30,896 nucleotides of DNA, from positions 1-30,896 of the forward strand of contig UQUZ01000030.1 in the NCBI GenBank assembly GCA_900544375.1. Direction: 5' to 3'. Of the stretch, positions 6,773 to 14,982 are shown piece by piece (positions within the stretch are counted from its first letter, which is position 1; each line of letters starts with the position of its first letter). The stretch comes from an uncultured Oscillospiraceae bacterium (GTDB lineage: Bacteria > Bacillota > Clostridia > Oscillospirales > Acutalibacteraceae). The notes below the pieces were generated by a model. It saw nothing but the letters and a program-made list of their open reading frames with translations. It ran no database searches and was not told where the DNA came from. The position numbers and the translations under genes are program-made.

Positions 6773-9262
6773 ATGTATAAATTCACAGGCTTTACGGAAA
6801 AGGCGAATACCGCGCTCAACATCGCTGTGGAAACCGCAGAGGATTTAGGGCACACCTATATTGGAAGCGAACATCTTTTGATAGGCCTGCTGCGGGATAC
6901 GGGAGGCGTGGCTTGCGTTGCCCTGGCCGGGCGCGGCGTTACCGCAGCACAGGTGGAAGAGCTCATGCGGAAAACGATTGGCATTGGCGCGCCAACCGTT
7001 CTTTCCCCAGCGGATTTTACGCCGCGCTGTAAACGGATTATTGAGCTTGCAATTTTGGAGGCGCGCGGCCTAGGCCACAACTATGTGGGCACAGAGCATT
7101 TATTGATTGCAATCATTCAGGAGGGCGGGAGTTTTGCGGTTCACTTTCTCAATCAACTCGGCGTTTCTCCCCAGGATTTACTGGCCGATTTAACCCGCGC
7201 AGTGGGCGGAAGCCTCCCCTCCGGAACCGCATCGCAAACGGCGGCCAAAAAAGCCAAAAGCAACACCCCCACCCTTGATCAATATGGGCGCGATCTCACT
7301 CTGCTTGCCGCGCAGAACCTAATTGATCCCGTGATTGGCAGGCAAACCGAAATTGAGCGCGTGATGCAGATTCTCAGCCGGCGCACCAAAAACAACCCCT
7401 GCCTGATCGGGGAGCCCGGGGTTGGTAAAACGGCGGTGGCGGAGGGCCTTGCTTTGCAAATCGCGCGTGGAGAGGCGGCGGAGATGCTGCGGGATAAGCG
7501 CATCGTCTCCATGGATCTCACCGCTATGGTGGCAGGCACCAAATACCGGGGTGATTTTGAAGAACGTGTAAAAACAGCGCTGGAAGAGGTCCGCAAGGCG
7601 GGTGACGTTATCCTGTTTATTGATGAAATGCACAATCTCATCGGCGCCGGCGCAGCAGAGGGCGCGGTAGACGCCGCCAATATCCTAAAGCCCACGCTAG
7701 CGCGCGGGGAAATTCAGATCATCGGCGCGACAACTCTAGAGGAATACCGCCGCCACATCGAAAAGGATGCTGCGTTGGAACGCCGTTTCCAGCCGGTTAC
7801 CGTTGCAGAGCCTTCACAGGAGGAGGCAGTCGAAATCCTCAAAGGCCTACGGGATAAATACGAAGCGCACCACCGCGTGCGGATCACGGATGAAGCGATT
7901 CAGGCTGCGGTGAAATTTTCCTCCCGCTACATTGCTGACCGCTTCCTCCCGGACAAAGCAATTGACCTGATTGATGAGGCCGCCTCGCATGTGCGCATGC
8001 ATGCATATAAGGCGCCGCCTGATTTGAAAGAATTAGAAGATCGGCTGGAAACGCTACAAGCGGAAAAAGAAGCCGCAGTCAATGCACAGGAATTCGAACG
8101 GGCCGCCAGCCTGCGGGACGAAGAAAAACAGCTTCGGCTTGATTTAACACGTGATAAAAGCGCCTGGCAGGAGCGCTCCTCCCACACAGCGGGAGAAGTG
8201 ACCGTGGCGGAAATTGCCGAGATCGTATCTATATGGACGGGAATCCCCGCCCAGGAGCTCACCGCGCAAGAGGGTGAGCGCCTGCTGCATTTGGAGGAAG
8301 AGCTTCATCGGCGGATTGTTGGGCAGGAAGAAGCCGTGCATGCGGTATCTCGTGCTATGCGCCGCTCCCGCGTCGGCCTACGGGATCCGGAGCGCCCGCT
8401 CGGCTCCTTTCTATTCCTCGGCCCTACTGGCGTTGGCAAAACAGAGCTCAGCAAAGCGCTTGCACAATCGATGTTCAGCGATGAAAATGCGATGATCCGG
8501 TTAGATATGTCAGAGTATATGGAAAAACACACTGTTTCGAGGCTCGTAGGTTCTCCTCCGGGATATGTCGGCTATGACGATGGCGGCCAGCTCACGCAGA
8601 AGATTCGCCGCAAGCCCTATTCTGTGCTGCTGTTCGACGAGGTAGAGAAGGCGCACCCCGATGTGTTCAATATGCTTTTGCAGATTTTGGAGGACGGCCA
8701 TCTGACAGACGCTCAGGGCCGAAAGGTAAGCTTTAAAAACTGCGTCATTATTATGACCTCCAATATCGGCGCCACCCGAATCTCCAACCAGAGAAGCAGC
8801 CTTGGCTTCTCTGGTGACAGCGGCGCCCAAGGGGAGGAGAAGCACATTAAGGATGCGGTTATGGGGGAGCTGAAGCGGACTTTCCGCCCGGAATTTCTTA
8901 ATCGCGTAGACGATATCATCATTTTTCATCAGCTGACAAAGCCGGAGATTCAGGAAATCGCGCGCAGAATGCTTGCCCAGGTTTCTCACCGAATTGGGGA
9001 GAAAGGGATCACGCTATCCTTCAGCGAAGAGGCGGTTCAAAAAATATCCGATGCCGGGTTTGATCCGATCTATGGCGCGCGGCCTCTGCGGCGCGCGATA
9101 CAATCACAAATTGAAGATCTGCTCAGCGAGGAGCTGCTCAGCGGAAAAATGAAGGAGGGGGCGCAATACCACTGCTCTGTACAGGAAAATGAATTTGTCT
9201 TTCTGCGGCAAAAGACGCAAACTCCAGAAAAAATCAAAAATGAAGATTTAAAAAATATTTAA
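6773..9262 (+). CDS. clpC: ATP-dependent Clp protease ATPase subunit ClpC
   Basis: ClpC is a hexameric AAA+ unfoldase that feeds proteins to ClpP. The 829-aa product has two N-terminal Clp_N repeats (residues 1-145), first AAA domain with Walker A GEPGVGKT (213-220) and Walker B ILFIDE (280-285), and an M-domain/UVR motif (about 428-456, KEAAVNAQEFERAASLRDEE). The second AAA domain has GPTGVGKT (550-557) and VLLFDE (618-623), and an LGF tripeptide at the expected ClpP-docking loop. The ATG at 6773 was chosen because ClpC proteins start M(F/Y)xxFTxxA and AGGAG lies 4 nt upstream. No ctsR, mcsA or mcsB is next to it, unlike the Bacillus operon. Confidence 0.95.
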   Translation: MYKFTGFTEKANTALNIAVETAEDLGHTYIGSEHLLIGLLRDTGGVACVALAGRGVTAAQVEELMRKTIGIGAPTVLSPADFTPRCKRIIELAILEARGLGHNYVGTEHLLIAIIQEGGSFAVHFLNQLGVSPQDLLADLTRAVGGSLPSGTASQTAAKKAKSNTPTLDQYGRDLTLLAAQNLIDPVIGRQTEIERVMQILSRRTKNNPCLIGEPGVGKTAVAEGLALQIARGEAAEMLRDKRIVSMDLTAMVAGTKYRGDFEERVKTALEEVRKAGDVILFIDEMHNLIGAGAAEGAVDAANILKPTLARGEIQIIGATTLEEYRRHIEKDAALERRFQPVTVAEPSQEEAVEILKGLRDKYEAHHRVRITDEAIQAAVKFSSRYIADRFLPDKAIDLIDEAASHVRMHAYKAPPDLKELEDRLETLQAEKEAAVNAQEFERAASLRDEEKQLRLDLTRDKSAWQERSSHTAGEVTVAEIAEIVSIWTGIPAQELTAQEGERLLHLEEELHRRIVGQEEAVHAVSRAMRRSRVGLRDPERPLGSFLFLGPTGVGKTELSKALAQSMFSDENAMIRLDMSEYMEKHTVSRLVGSPPGYVGYDDGGQLTQKIRRKPYSVLLFDEVEKAHPDVFNMLLQILEDGHLTDAQGRKVSFKNCVIIMTSNIGATRISNQRSSLGFSGDSGAQGEEKHIKDAVMGELKRTFRPEFLNRVDDIIIFHQLTKPEIQEIARRMLAQVSHRIGEKGITLSFSEEAVQKISDAGFDPIYGARPLRRAIQSQIEDLLSEELLSGKMKEGAQYHCSVQENEFVFLRQKTQTPEKIKNEDLKNI

Positions 9263-9366
9263 GATTTCTATTGTATCTATTTCAGGCAGATGATAGAATA
9301 GGTTCAAACGAAACCGTTTAAAACATTTGTTATCTATAGAATCCTGGTCAGGTTCTGGATGATAGG

Positions 9367-9410
9367 GAAAACGGCAGCTCCCATCCACCGTGGGGCTGCC
9401 GTTTTCGTTT
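9367..9410. terminator. Bidirectional terminator after clpC
   Basis: GAAAACGGCAGC pairs with GCTGCCGTTTTC (stem extended by TCCC/GGGG) around a 9-nt loop. It ends in TTTTCGTTT on the plus strand and in TTTTCCC on the minus strand. It can serve both clpC and the converging gpr-spoIIP operon. Confidence 0.75.
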
Positions 9411-9503
9411 ATCCTTGTGGAACAAAGGCTACTGGAGCGGTCCGCATCTGCTGCCCCATCCGGTAGCATAAAATGCAGTGGTGCGAATGGACGCGCAGGT
9501 CTT

Positions 9504-9842
9504 TTATAAGCTGGCGGAAATCAGCGCCGCGCCGGATTTCGCCACCTCCCAGAGGCAATACACCGGAGCTGAAAAAATGAAAAACACATCGGGCATGCAC
9601 TCCTGCGCCCACTGTGTATACCTGCGTTCTATCAACCAATAACTGCCGCCCGTTTGCAGGTGAAGGCCGTCCGGCTGATCCAAAATGAGGCGGACGCGGG
9701 CGGCGTCTTCATTGAAGCTGAGGGCTCTTGTGTTAAGCTGTGCGCTCATGGCGCCCCAAATCAGCGCTGTAATACACAGGCCGATGATCAAAAACAATCC
9801 GTATCTGCGCAGATTTTTTTGTAGTCCTGTTTTAGATGGCAT
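9504..9842 (-). CDS. Small membrane-anchored protein in yqxA position
   Basis: The 112-aa product has a basic N-terminus and one membrane segment (about residues 14-34, GLFLIIGLCITALIWGAM), then an extracytoplasmic tail of about 75 residues. The start ATG is 13 bases after the spoIIP stop, with AGAGGG about 9 nt upstream. In B. subtilis the gene after gpr-spoIIP is yqxA, which also encodes a short one-segment membrane protein, so this is a positional counterpart; I cannot confirm sequence homology. The last residues (ALISASL) may be affected by a frameshift, because the neighbouring frame stays open to the terminator. Confidence 0.6.
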   Translation of the reverse strand: MPSKTGLQKNLRRYGLFLIIGLCITALIWGAMSAQLNTRALSFNEDAARVRLILDQPDGLHLQTGGSYWLIERRYTQWAQECMPDVFFIFSAPVYCLWEVAKSGAALISASL

Positions 9843-9855
9843 TTCAATATCCCTC

Positions 9856-11052
9856 TTATTTTTTTATCACATAGTTTTCTAACAGCTGAGCGAGCGCCTT
9901 TCCGAGCATCCTGCCGGAATAGGCCGCTTCATCCAATGTATTGGAGTCGCTTCCCATCTCCAAAAGCAGAGAGCAGTGCGACTTATGCATATTATACTGC
10001 CTGTTGCAGAAATAAAGCGGTCGCATCAACCCTGGGTAGCTCTCCTCACAAATCTTTTGCAGCTGCGTTGCAAACCGCAGGTTGTAACGCCAATCGGGGA
10101 AATCTGTCACGCCCCCGCCTTCACAGCCGGATATAATCATGATCTGCGCGGCTTTTTTCCCATTGATCGTGGCCACCGGCTTGATTCGGGTTGTATCGTT
10201 GGTCTGAATCGCGTCTCGGTGAATATCAAGCAGCACCTGAAGCTGCGGGTATTTTTTCTGATAGGCCTCAATTGCATCCTCAGAGCGGTAATACGCCCCA
10301 TTATAGGTGGCATCATAAATTTTGGTATCGTGGATTACGGCAAACCCAGCGGCCTCCAGCTGCGCAACAATTTCATCCCCAACGCGCACCATATTGCGGG
10401 TTGCTAGGTTGCTGCGGGTTTGGTAGCTTTTTGTAAACCAATCGGTATCCAGCATTTGATAGCTTTCCGTTGTATGCGTGTGGTAGATGAGGATAGTGGG
10501 CTTGGTTTTATCCTCTATTTTCAAATCTACCGGCTCGGCCAACACTTTTTTAATATCCATTTTTTCGCTGGTCCTGTTTTGAACGGCCACCTTCCCATAA
10601 ACCGTGGTTGCACCAGAATTATCATATTGCCGGGAGATGATTTTTCCATCGTGGGAGGCGTTGGCAAGCTCCTTCTTTGCCTGATCAATCAGCTTTTGGA
10701 TATCGCTGGGTGTTTTTGCAAAATCCGCTTCAGCCACCGCTTTCGATGCGCTCTGCTGTGTCTGTGTGGTGCTGCGCGTTGCCTCAGATGGGGCCGCAGA
10801 GGCAGGCAGTTCATTTTGCGGGAGCTCCCCTGTTTTGATCTCTTCCATCTGCCCGCGCAGGAGGCTGGAACCTCCCTCTGGGAGAGCCATGCCTGCGCTT
10901 GCCAGCACTACCGGCAGCAATTTCTCCCCAATTTTTGGTGCAGCCACAGCGGAGGTGACCACGAGGGTAACGGATAGGATGCAGATTCCAATTCCTTTCA
11001 CGGAGCTGATCGCGGCTCCGCCTTTTTTTCGATGCGTACGTTTGATTTTCAA
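9856..11052 (-). CDS. spoIIP: Stage II sporulation protein P
   Basis: SpoIIP is a peptidoglycan amidase/endopeptidase that acts with SpoIID and SpoIIM during forespore engulfment. The 398-aa protein has a membrane anchor (about residues 17-38), a low-complexity linker (60-180) and the SpoIIP catalytic domain. In that domain LIYHTHTTESY (188-198) holds H191/H193 and E196 as likely zinc and catalytic residues, followed by LLDIHRDA (274-281) and LLLEMGSDSNTLDEA (362-376). The start is TTG with GGAGG 8 nt upstream. The gene follows gpr by 131 bases. That gap holds a weak sigma-E-like pair on the minus strand (11171-11177 and 11149-11156, 14-bp spacing), which would suit mother-cell expression. 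Confidence 0.94.
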   Translation of the reverse strand: MKIKRTHRKKGGAAISSVKGIGICILSVTLVVTSAVAAPKIGEKLLPVVLASAGMALPEGGSSLLRGQMEEIKTGELPQNELPASAAPSEATRSTTQTQQSASKAVAEADFAKTPSDIQKLIDQAKKELANASHDGKIISRQYDNSGATTVYGKVAVQNRTSEKMDIKKVLAEPVDLKIEDKTKPTILIYHTHTTESYQMLDTDWFTKSYQTRSNLATRNMVRVGDEIVAQLEAAGFAVIHDTKIYDATYNGAYYRSEDAIEAYQKKYPQLQVLLDIHRDAIQTNDTTRIKPVATINGKKAAQIMIISGCEGGGVTDFPDWRYNLRFATQLQKICEESYPGLMRPLYFCNRQYNMHKSHCSLLLEMGSDSNTLDEAAYSGRMLGKALAQLLENYVIKK

Positions 11053-11183
11053 AATTGGTTCCTCCGTGGCTCCAAAAGCATCCGGCAGGCCGGTATTCTG
11101 GTTGCCGCACGCTCTGTATCGGAGGCTTTGAAAGCTCTCCGTATTTCATTGCTATGCGGAGAACACACGATTTATACACATCC

Positions 11184-12077
11184 TCAGCTGGTAATGGACA
11201 AGAGTTCCTCCGCTGAGAGGGTGGGCTGCAAGGCGCAGTTGATGCTAAGCGCCACCAAGCGGGCCGCACGCTCTACAAGCAAATCAATCTCACGGGGCGT
11301 TACCATCATCGCCGTTCCGCGCGGCTCCATCAGTTCCCGCAGCCTCTGCTCTTCCTTCTCGGCCTTTCCCTCCCCTAAAAGATCGATTGCCAGTGTGGCC
11401 GCGTCTACTACCGTAGGCACCCCTATGGCGATCACCGGCACGCCTACGGTCTCCTGGTTGAGCGCTGTGCGGGCGTTGCCGACGCCGGAGCCAGGTGTGA
11501 TGCCCGTGTTGCTCATCTGAATGGTACACCCCAGCCGGGATAGTCTCCGCGCCGCCAGAGCGTCTACTGTGATCACAGCAGCAGGGCGGACCGCTCGGGC
11601 GACGCCGGCAATAATCTCCCCTGTTTCAATTCCCGTTTGGCCCAGTACCCCTGGCAGCAGCCCTGCAACTGGGCGCAGATGCTCCATTCCAATTGATCTG
11701 GCAAGCTCCGGGCCAATATGACGGGTTGCCAAAATTCGCTCTCCCGCCAAGGGGCCGAGTGCATCCGGTGTAATATGGTCGTTCCCGATCCCCACAACTA
11801 ATACAAGCCCCTCCTCTGGCAACAGGGCGCGTAATTCATCCGCAACGGCGGTGAGCCTGCCATCCAACAGCTCTGCATCAGCGGAAAAAGGAGGAACCTC
11901 AACCGTGATATAGCTGCCCACCGGTTTGCCGATCGCCTGGGCGCCCTGCTCTGTTTGCACCTCAATCGCTGTAACGCATACACTCCCAGATTGATTGACG
12001 CGCGATTTCACGCCTGGGATCTCCCGGTCTGTCAATAGCTCGCGGCGTTCCAGTGCCAAATCCGTCCGAAAATTCAA
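11184..12077 (-). CDS. gpr: Germination protease GPR (spore protease)
   Basis: GPR cleaves small acid-soluble spore proteins at germination. It is made as an inactive zymogen in the forespore. The product (297 aa) begins NFRTDLALERREL, the propeptide region whose TDLALE sequence mimics the SASP cleavage site, and continues with GSYITVEVPPF, VVGIGNDHITPDALGPLA, VAGLLPGVLGQTGIET, VITVDALAARRLSRLG and TIQMSNTGITPGSGVGN, all typical of the family. The TTG start at 12077 fits the family N-terminus and has AAAGGAG about 8 nt upstream; the longer upstream frame is Arg/Lys-rich and unlikely. Gene order with rpsT and spoIIP matches B. subtilis. Confidence 0.93.
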   Translation of the reverse strand: MNFRTDLALERRELLTDREIPGVKSRVNQSGSVCVTAIEVQTEQGAQAIGKPVGSYITVEVPPFSADAELLDGRLTAVADELRALLPEEGLVLVVGIGNDHITPDALGPLAGERILATRHIGPELARSIGMEHLRPVAGLLPGVLGQTGIETGEIIAGVARAVRPAAVITVDALAARRLSRLGCTIQMSNTGITPGSGVGNARTALNQETVGVPVIAIGVPTVVDAATLAIDLLGEGKAEKEEQRLRELMEPRGTAMMVTPREIDLLVERAARLVALSINCALQPTLSAEELLSITS

Positions 12078-12201
12078 ATTCTTTTCTCCTTTCCTCCGCT
12101 TCTTTCTGGGTTTTCTCCTAGCCTTTCCTGCTCTAGTATGCGCTTTTCGCAGTCCATTTATCAGCAAAGTGCAAAACAGCGTTGATTTTGCAAAAAAGAG
12201 C

Positions 12202-12230
12202 TTGCTTTTTATGTGGGTTCATGCTATTAT
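12202..12230 (+). promoter_or_regulatory. rpsT promoter
   Basis: TTGCTT (12202-12207) and TATTAT (12225-12230) are 17 bp apart. TGC directly before the -10 hexamer gives an extended -10 element. A second TATAAT overlaps at 12228-12233. Confidence 0.6.
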
Positions 12231-12265
12231 AATTACCTGCATGACAAGCTAAAGGAGGTGTGACG

Positions 12266-12526
12266 ATGCCTAACATCAAATCAGCAAAAAAGCGCGTTCT
12301 CGTCAATCGGACAAAGGCGCAGCGCAATAAATCCCGCAATTCCGCTCTGAAAACCGCAATCAAAAAGGCTAATGCGGCAATTGACGCCAATGCGGCGGAT
12401 AAAGAGCAAGTGGTTCAGATTGCCGTTAAGAAGATCGACCAAGCAGCGGCCAAAAACCTGATCCATAAGAACAATGCTGCCCGCAAAAAGTCCGCTCTTG
12501 CTTGTAAGCTGAATGCCTCCAAATAA
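12266..12526 (+). CDS. rpsT: 30S ribosomal protein S20
   Basis: S20 binds 16S rRNA early in 30S assembly. The 86-aa product begins MPNIKSAKKRVLVNRTKAQR, which is diagnostic, and ends in the KNLIHKNNAARKKSALACKL region typical of S20. It is almost entirely helical and very basic. Start ATG at 12266 with a strong Shine-Dalgarno AAAGGAGGTG. It is divergent from gpr, as in B. subtilis, and has its own promoter and terminator. Confidence 0.97.
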   Translation: MPNIKSAKKRVLVNRTKAQRNKSRNSALKTAIKKANAAIDANAADKEQVVQIAVKKIDQAAAKNLIHKNNAARKKSALACKLNASK

Positions 12527-12544
12527 GAACCAGCGAACGTTGCA

Positions 12545-12583
12545 AACCCGCCAGCCCTCAGAGGCAGGGCGGGTTTTCGGTTT
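12545..12583 (+). terminator. rpsT terminator
   Basis: AACCCGCC pairs with GGCGGGTT, with a small inner hairpin, followed by TTTTCGGTTT. It starts 19 bases after the rpsT stop. Confidence 0.75.
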
Positions 12584-12643
12584 CTTTCTTGCGATTGGCG
12601 GTAAATGCCGAAAGATCTGCGGCAAAAGTTCAAATTAATTTCA

Positions 12644-12672
12644 TTGACTTTTCGTACAGAGGCGGTTATAAT
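12644..12672 (+). promoter_or_regulatory. Strong sigma-A promoter
   Basis: TTGACT (12644-12649) and a perfect TATAAT (12667-12672) are spaced by 17 bp. It drives the 62-aa membrane protein. Confidence 0.8.
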
Positions 12673-12719
12673 CTTAGACATACGGAATGCCCAAATTTTT
12701 ATACGGAGGTGCACAAAAA

Positions 12720-12908
12720 ATGAAAGTTTTGAAAAAAATTTTGAAGGTTTTTGCGATTATCGCGGCGATTGCCGGTGCGGCAGCAGCGATTTATTTTGCC
12801 ATTCAGAAGCTGACGGGTGGTAAAAGCGCGGCGGCGGAAGACGATTTTGAGAACTATGTCTCCTGCTCCTGCTGTGACGATGATTTCATTTCCGAAACAG
12901 TTGCCTAA
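12720..12908 (+). CDS. Small single-span protein with SCSCC tail
   Basis: The 62-aa product starts at an ATG with GGAGGTG 8 nt upstream. It has a basic N-terminus (MKVLKKILK), an Ala/Ile-rich membrane segment (about residues 10-29), a short linker, and an acidic tail with YVSCSCCDDDF. I do not recognise a named family. The strong near-consensus promoter and tight terminator suggest high constitutive expression as a single gene. The clustered cysteines next to three aspartates could bind metal or form disulfides, but this is a guess. Confidence 0.75.
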   Translation: MKVLKKILKVFAIIAAIAGAAAAIYFAIQKLTGGKSAAAEDDFENYVSCSCCDDDFISETVA

Positions 12909-12930
12909 CGGTATCTCGAAACAAAACGAA

Positions 12931-12975
12931 GCTGCTTTTCTGCTTTTTGGCGGAAAAGCAGTTTTTTTGTTTTTC
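12931..12975 (+). terminator. Terminator of the 62-aa gene
   Basis: CTGCTTTTC...GC pairs with GCGGAAAAGCAG, followed by TTTTTTTG. The hairpin starts 22 bases after the stop codon. Confidence 0.75.
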
Positions 12976-13077
12976 AGCGAAGGAAAGCAAAAAAGCGCCG
13001 CTCATTTTTTATAGAGCTGCTCGGTATCTAAACACGCTCCCCGTCGCTTTTTAAACGTCGATTAGTTTGTGAAAAGG

Positions 13078-13105
13078 TTGACAATTTAAAAAAAGCTGAT
13101 ATAAT
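13078..13105 (+). promoter_or_regulatory. Promoter of the Crp/Fnr regulator
   Basis: A perfect TTGACA (13078-13083) and a perfect TATAAT (13100-13105) are 16 bp apart. The start point is predicted near 13112, inside the palindrome at 13111-13136. Confidence 0.8.
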
Positions 13106-13110
13106 GATGC

Positions 13111-13136
13111 TAAAATGTCTCATATGATACATTTTA
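13111..13136. promoter_or_regulatory. 26-bp palindrome, likely Crp/Fnr operator
   Basis: Arms TAAAATGT and ACATTTTA flank a core centred on CATATG; only one base pair in 26 breaks the symmetry. It sits on the predicted transcription start of the crp/fnr-like gene, the place for autorepression. The related half TGATACAT followed by ATATGA recurs at 13915-13926, just before the importer genes. Confidence 0.6.
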
Positions 13137-13148
13137 GGAGGCAAACAA

Positions 13149-13856
13149 ATGAAAAGGGACCCAATGGAAACAGCAGCCGCCTTGCTGGCATCCAGCCCAA
13201 TTTTTCAGGGAGCGATCCCTCAAGAGCTCCAGGCGTTTCTGCTGCGCGGCGGCGTGCCGCTCCATGCCTTTCAGCGCGGGGAAACGCTCTGCCTACCCGG
13301 GGCTCACAACGATTGCCTCGGTATGCTCGTTGAGGGCAGCGCACAGGTGAGCAAAGGCGGCAGCAACCGCCCTGTGCTAATGAGCACATTACAGCAAGGC
13401 GATTTGTTTGGAGCCGTTACCCTTTATGGATCGCGCGATTATTTCATCACGCGGGTGATTGCCCGCTCGCCTTGTACGGCGCTGTTTTTATCGCGGGAGC
13501 TTGTTGATGAGCTCCTGATGCAAGACCCCCGCTTTGCCCGGCAATATATCGCCTATCTGTCAGACCGCATTTATTTTCTCAACAGTAAGATCGATGCCTT
13601 CACCGGCGGCTCCGCAGAAAGCCGGCTCGCCGCTTATTTAATGGACAATCTCGCGCAGGCGGATACAGCAGAGCCTTGCGTGCACATGCGCACCAGTATG
13701 AACCAGCTGACACAATCGCTCGATATTGCTCGCGCTTCTCTTTACAGGGCATTTGAGCAGCTGGAGGAGGCAGGCGCAATCAGGCGGGAGGGCCGGGTGG
13801 TTTCGATTCTAGATCAGCAGAAACTGCGCGAATGCTCTGAAGGTTGCGGAGGTTGA
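13149..13856 (+). CDS. Crp/Fnr-family transcriptional regulator
   Basis: The 235-aa protein has an N-terminal cyclic-nucleotide-binding type beta-roll (about residues 15-125, with the LVEGSAQVS and LQQGDLFGAVTLYG signatures), a dimerisation helix (125-155), and a C-terminal winged helix (about 160-225) with recognition helix SMNQLTQSLDIARASLYRAFEQ. The arginine and glutamate residues that bind cAMP in Crp are not apparent, and there is no N-terminal Fe-S cysteine cluster, so the effector is unknown; a C-terminal CSEGC pair is present. ATG start behind TAGGAGG. It is followed by the importer genes, 85 bases away without a terminator, so it may be co-transcribed with them and control them. Confidence 0.88.
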   Translation: MKRDPMETAAALLASSPIFQGAIPQELQAFLLRGGVPLHAFQRGETLCLPGAHNDCLGMLVEGSAQVSKGGSNRPVLMSTLQQGDLFGAVTLYGSRDYFITRVIARSPCTALFLSRELVDELLMQDPRFARQYIAYLSDRIYFLNSKIDAFTGGSAESRLAAYLMDNLAQADTAEPCVHMRTSMNQLTQSLDIARASLYRAFEQLEEAGAIRREGRVVSILDQQKLRECSEGCGG

Positions 13857-13941
13857 ATTGAAAGCGTTATTCCCGTTTTCCGCCCGAACGGGCGAAAGGC
13901 GTTGGCATAAAGTTTGATACATATGAAAGAAGGAATTTAAA

Positions 13942-14982
13942 ATGAAAAAGGGCATGAAGCTTCTCTCCCTGATGCTGGCACTTTCCCTGCTGTTTGCCTT
14001 GGCTGCTTGCGGTACCACTGGCACAGGGGATGAACCCTCTACCGAAGCCGCGCAGAGTTCATCGCCTGTCGCGCAGGACGTTACGCTCAACGTGGCGGCA
14101 TTGAAGGGGCCTACCGGCATCGGCATGGTGAAACTGATGAAGGACGCTAAGGACGGCGCCACTGCAAACAAATACAACTTCACCCTTGCAGGTGCGCCAG
14201 ATGAAATCACAGCAAAATTCGCAAGCGGTGAGTTTGATATTGCAGCCGTTCCTGTGAACCTAGCCGCCGCTCTTTACAATAAAACAAAGGGCAATGCGCA
14301 GGTGATGGCAGTCAACACCCTAGGCGTTCTTTATATCCTTGAAAACGGTAATTCAATCCATTCTATTTCCGATCTCAAGGGCAAAACGATCTATGCCACC
14401 GGTAAGGGCGCTACGCCGGAATATATCCTAAATTACCTGCTGGAGCAGAACGGTATCGACCCAGAGAAGGATATCACGATTGAATACAAATCCGAGCATG
14501 CAGAGCTTGCCACCCTGATGGCCTCCGGCAAAGCGGCGATTTGCATGCTGCCGGAGCCGAATGTAACGAGCGTTCTGCGTGAAAACAAGGAAATCCGCCG
14601 CGCATTAAACCTGACCACAGAGTGGGATAAGGCGACGGAAAAATCCGGTGAAAAAAGCACGCTTGCGCAGGGGTGCATCATCGTCAATAAGGAATTTGCG
14701 CAAAAAAATAAGGCTGCGGTGGATCAATTCCTCACGGAATACAAGGCTTCAGTTGATTATGTCACTGAAAGTGCGGTAGACGCTTCCCAACTGGTGGAAG
14801 AGTTCGGGATCATGCCCAAGGCCTTGATCGCAGAGCTCGCCATTCCGAACTGCAACATTATCTTCCTAGAAGGGGATTCCATGAAAACGACGATGCAGGC
14901 AAATCTGAACGTTCTCTTCAAAGCGAACGCAAAATCCATCGGAGGAGCAATGCCTGGTGATGACTTCTACTACAGCCGTTGA
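13942..14982 (+). CDS. ABC importer substrate-binding lipoprotein (SsuA/THI5 type)
   Basis: The 346-aa product has a lipoprotein signal peptide ending in ALAAC (lipidated Cys at residue 23), followed by a Ser/Thr-rich linker. The binding domain has the NMT1/THI5/SsuA layout: LNVAALKGPTGIGMVKLM, FDIAAVPVNLAAALYNK, LGVLYILENG, and DLKGKTIYATGKGATPEYIL. This class carries nitrate, sulfonate, taurine or pyrimidine thiamine precursors; the actual ligand cannot be told from sequence. The gene overlaps the permease gene by about 26 bases. ATG start behind GAAGGA. Confidence 0.9.
   Translation: MKKGMKLLSLMLALSLLFALAACGTTGTGDEPSTEAAQSSSPVAQDVTLNVAALKGPTGIGMVKLMKDAKDGATANKYNFTLAGAPDEITAKFASGEFDIAAVPVNLAAALYNKTKGNAQVMAVNTLGVLYILENGNSIHSISDLKGKTIYATGKGATPEYILNYLLEQNGIDPEKDITIEYKSEHAELATLMASGKAAICMLPEPNVTSVLRENKEIRRALNLTTEWDKATEKSGEKSTLAQGCIIVNKEFAQKNKAAVDQFLTEYKASVDYVTESAVDASQLVEEFGIMPKALIAELAIPNCNIIFLEGDSMKTTMQANLNVLFKANAKSIGGAMPGDDFYYSR

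Noticed and set aside
10420..10977. 185-aa plus-strand frame opposite spoIIP
   Set aside because: It is the antisense shadow of spoIIP, with no ribosome site and no recognisable domain.
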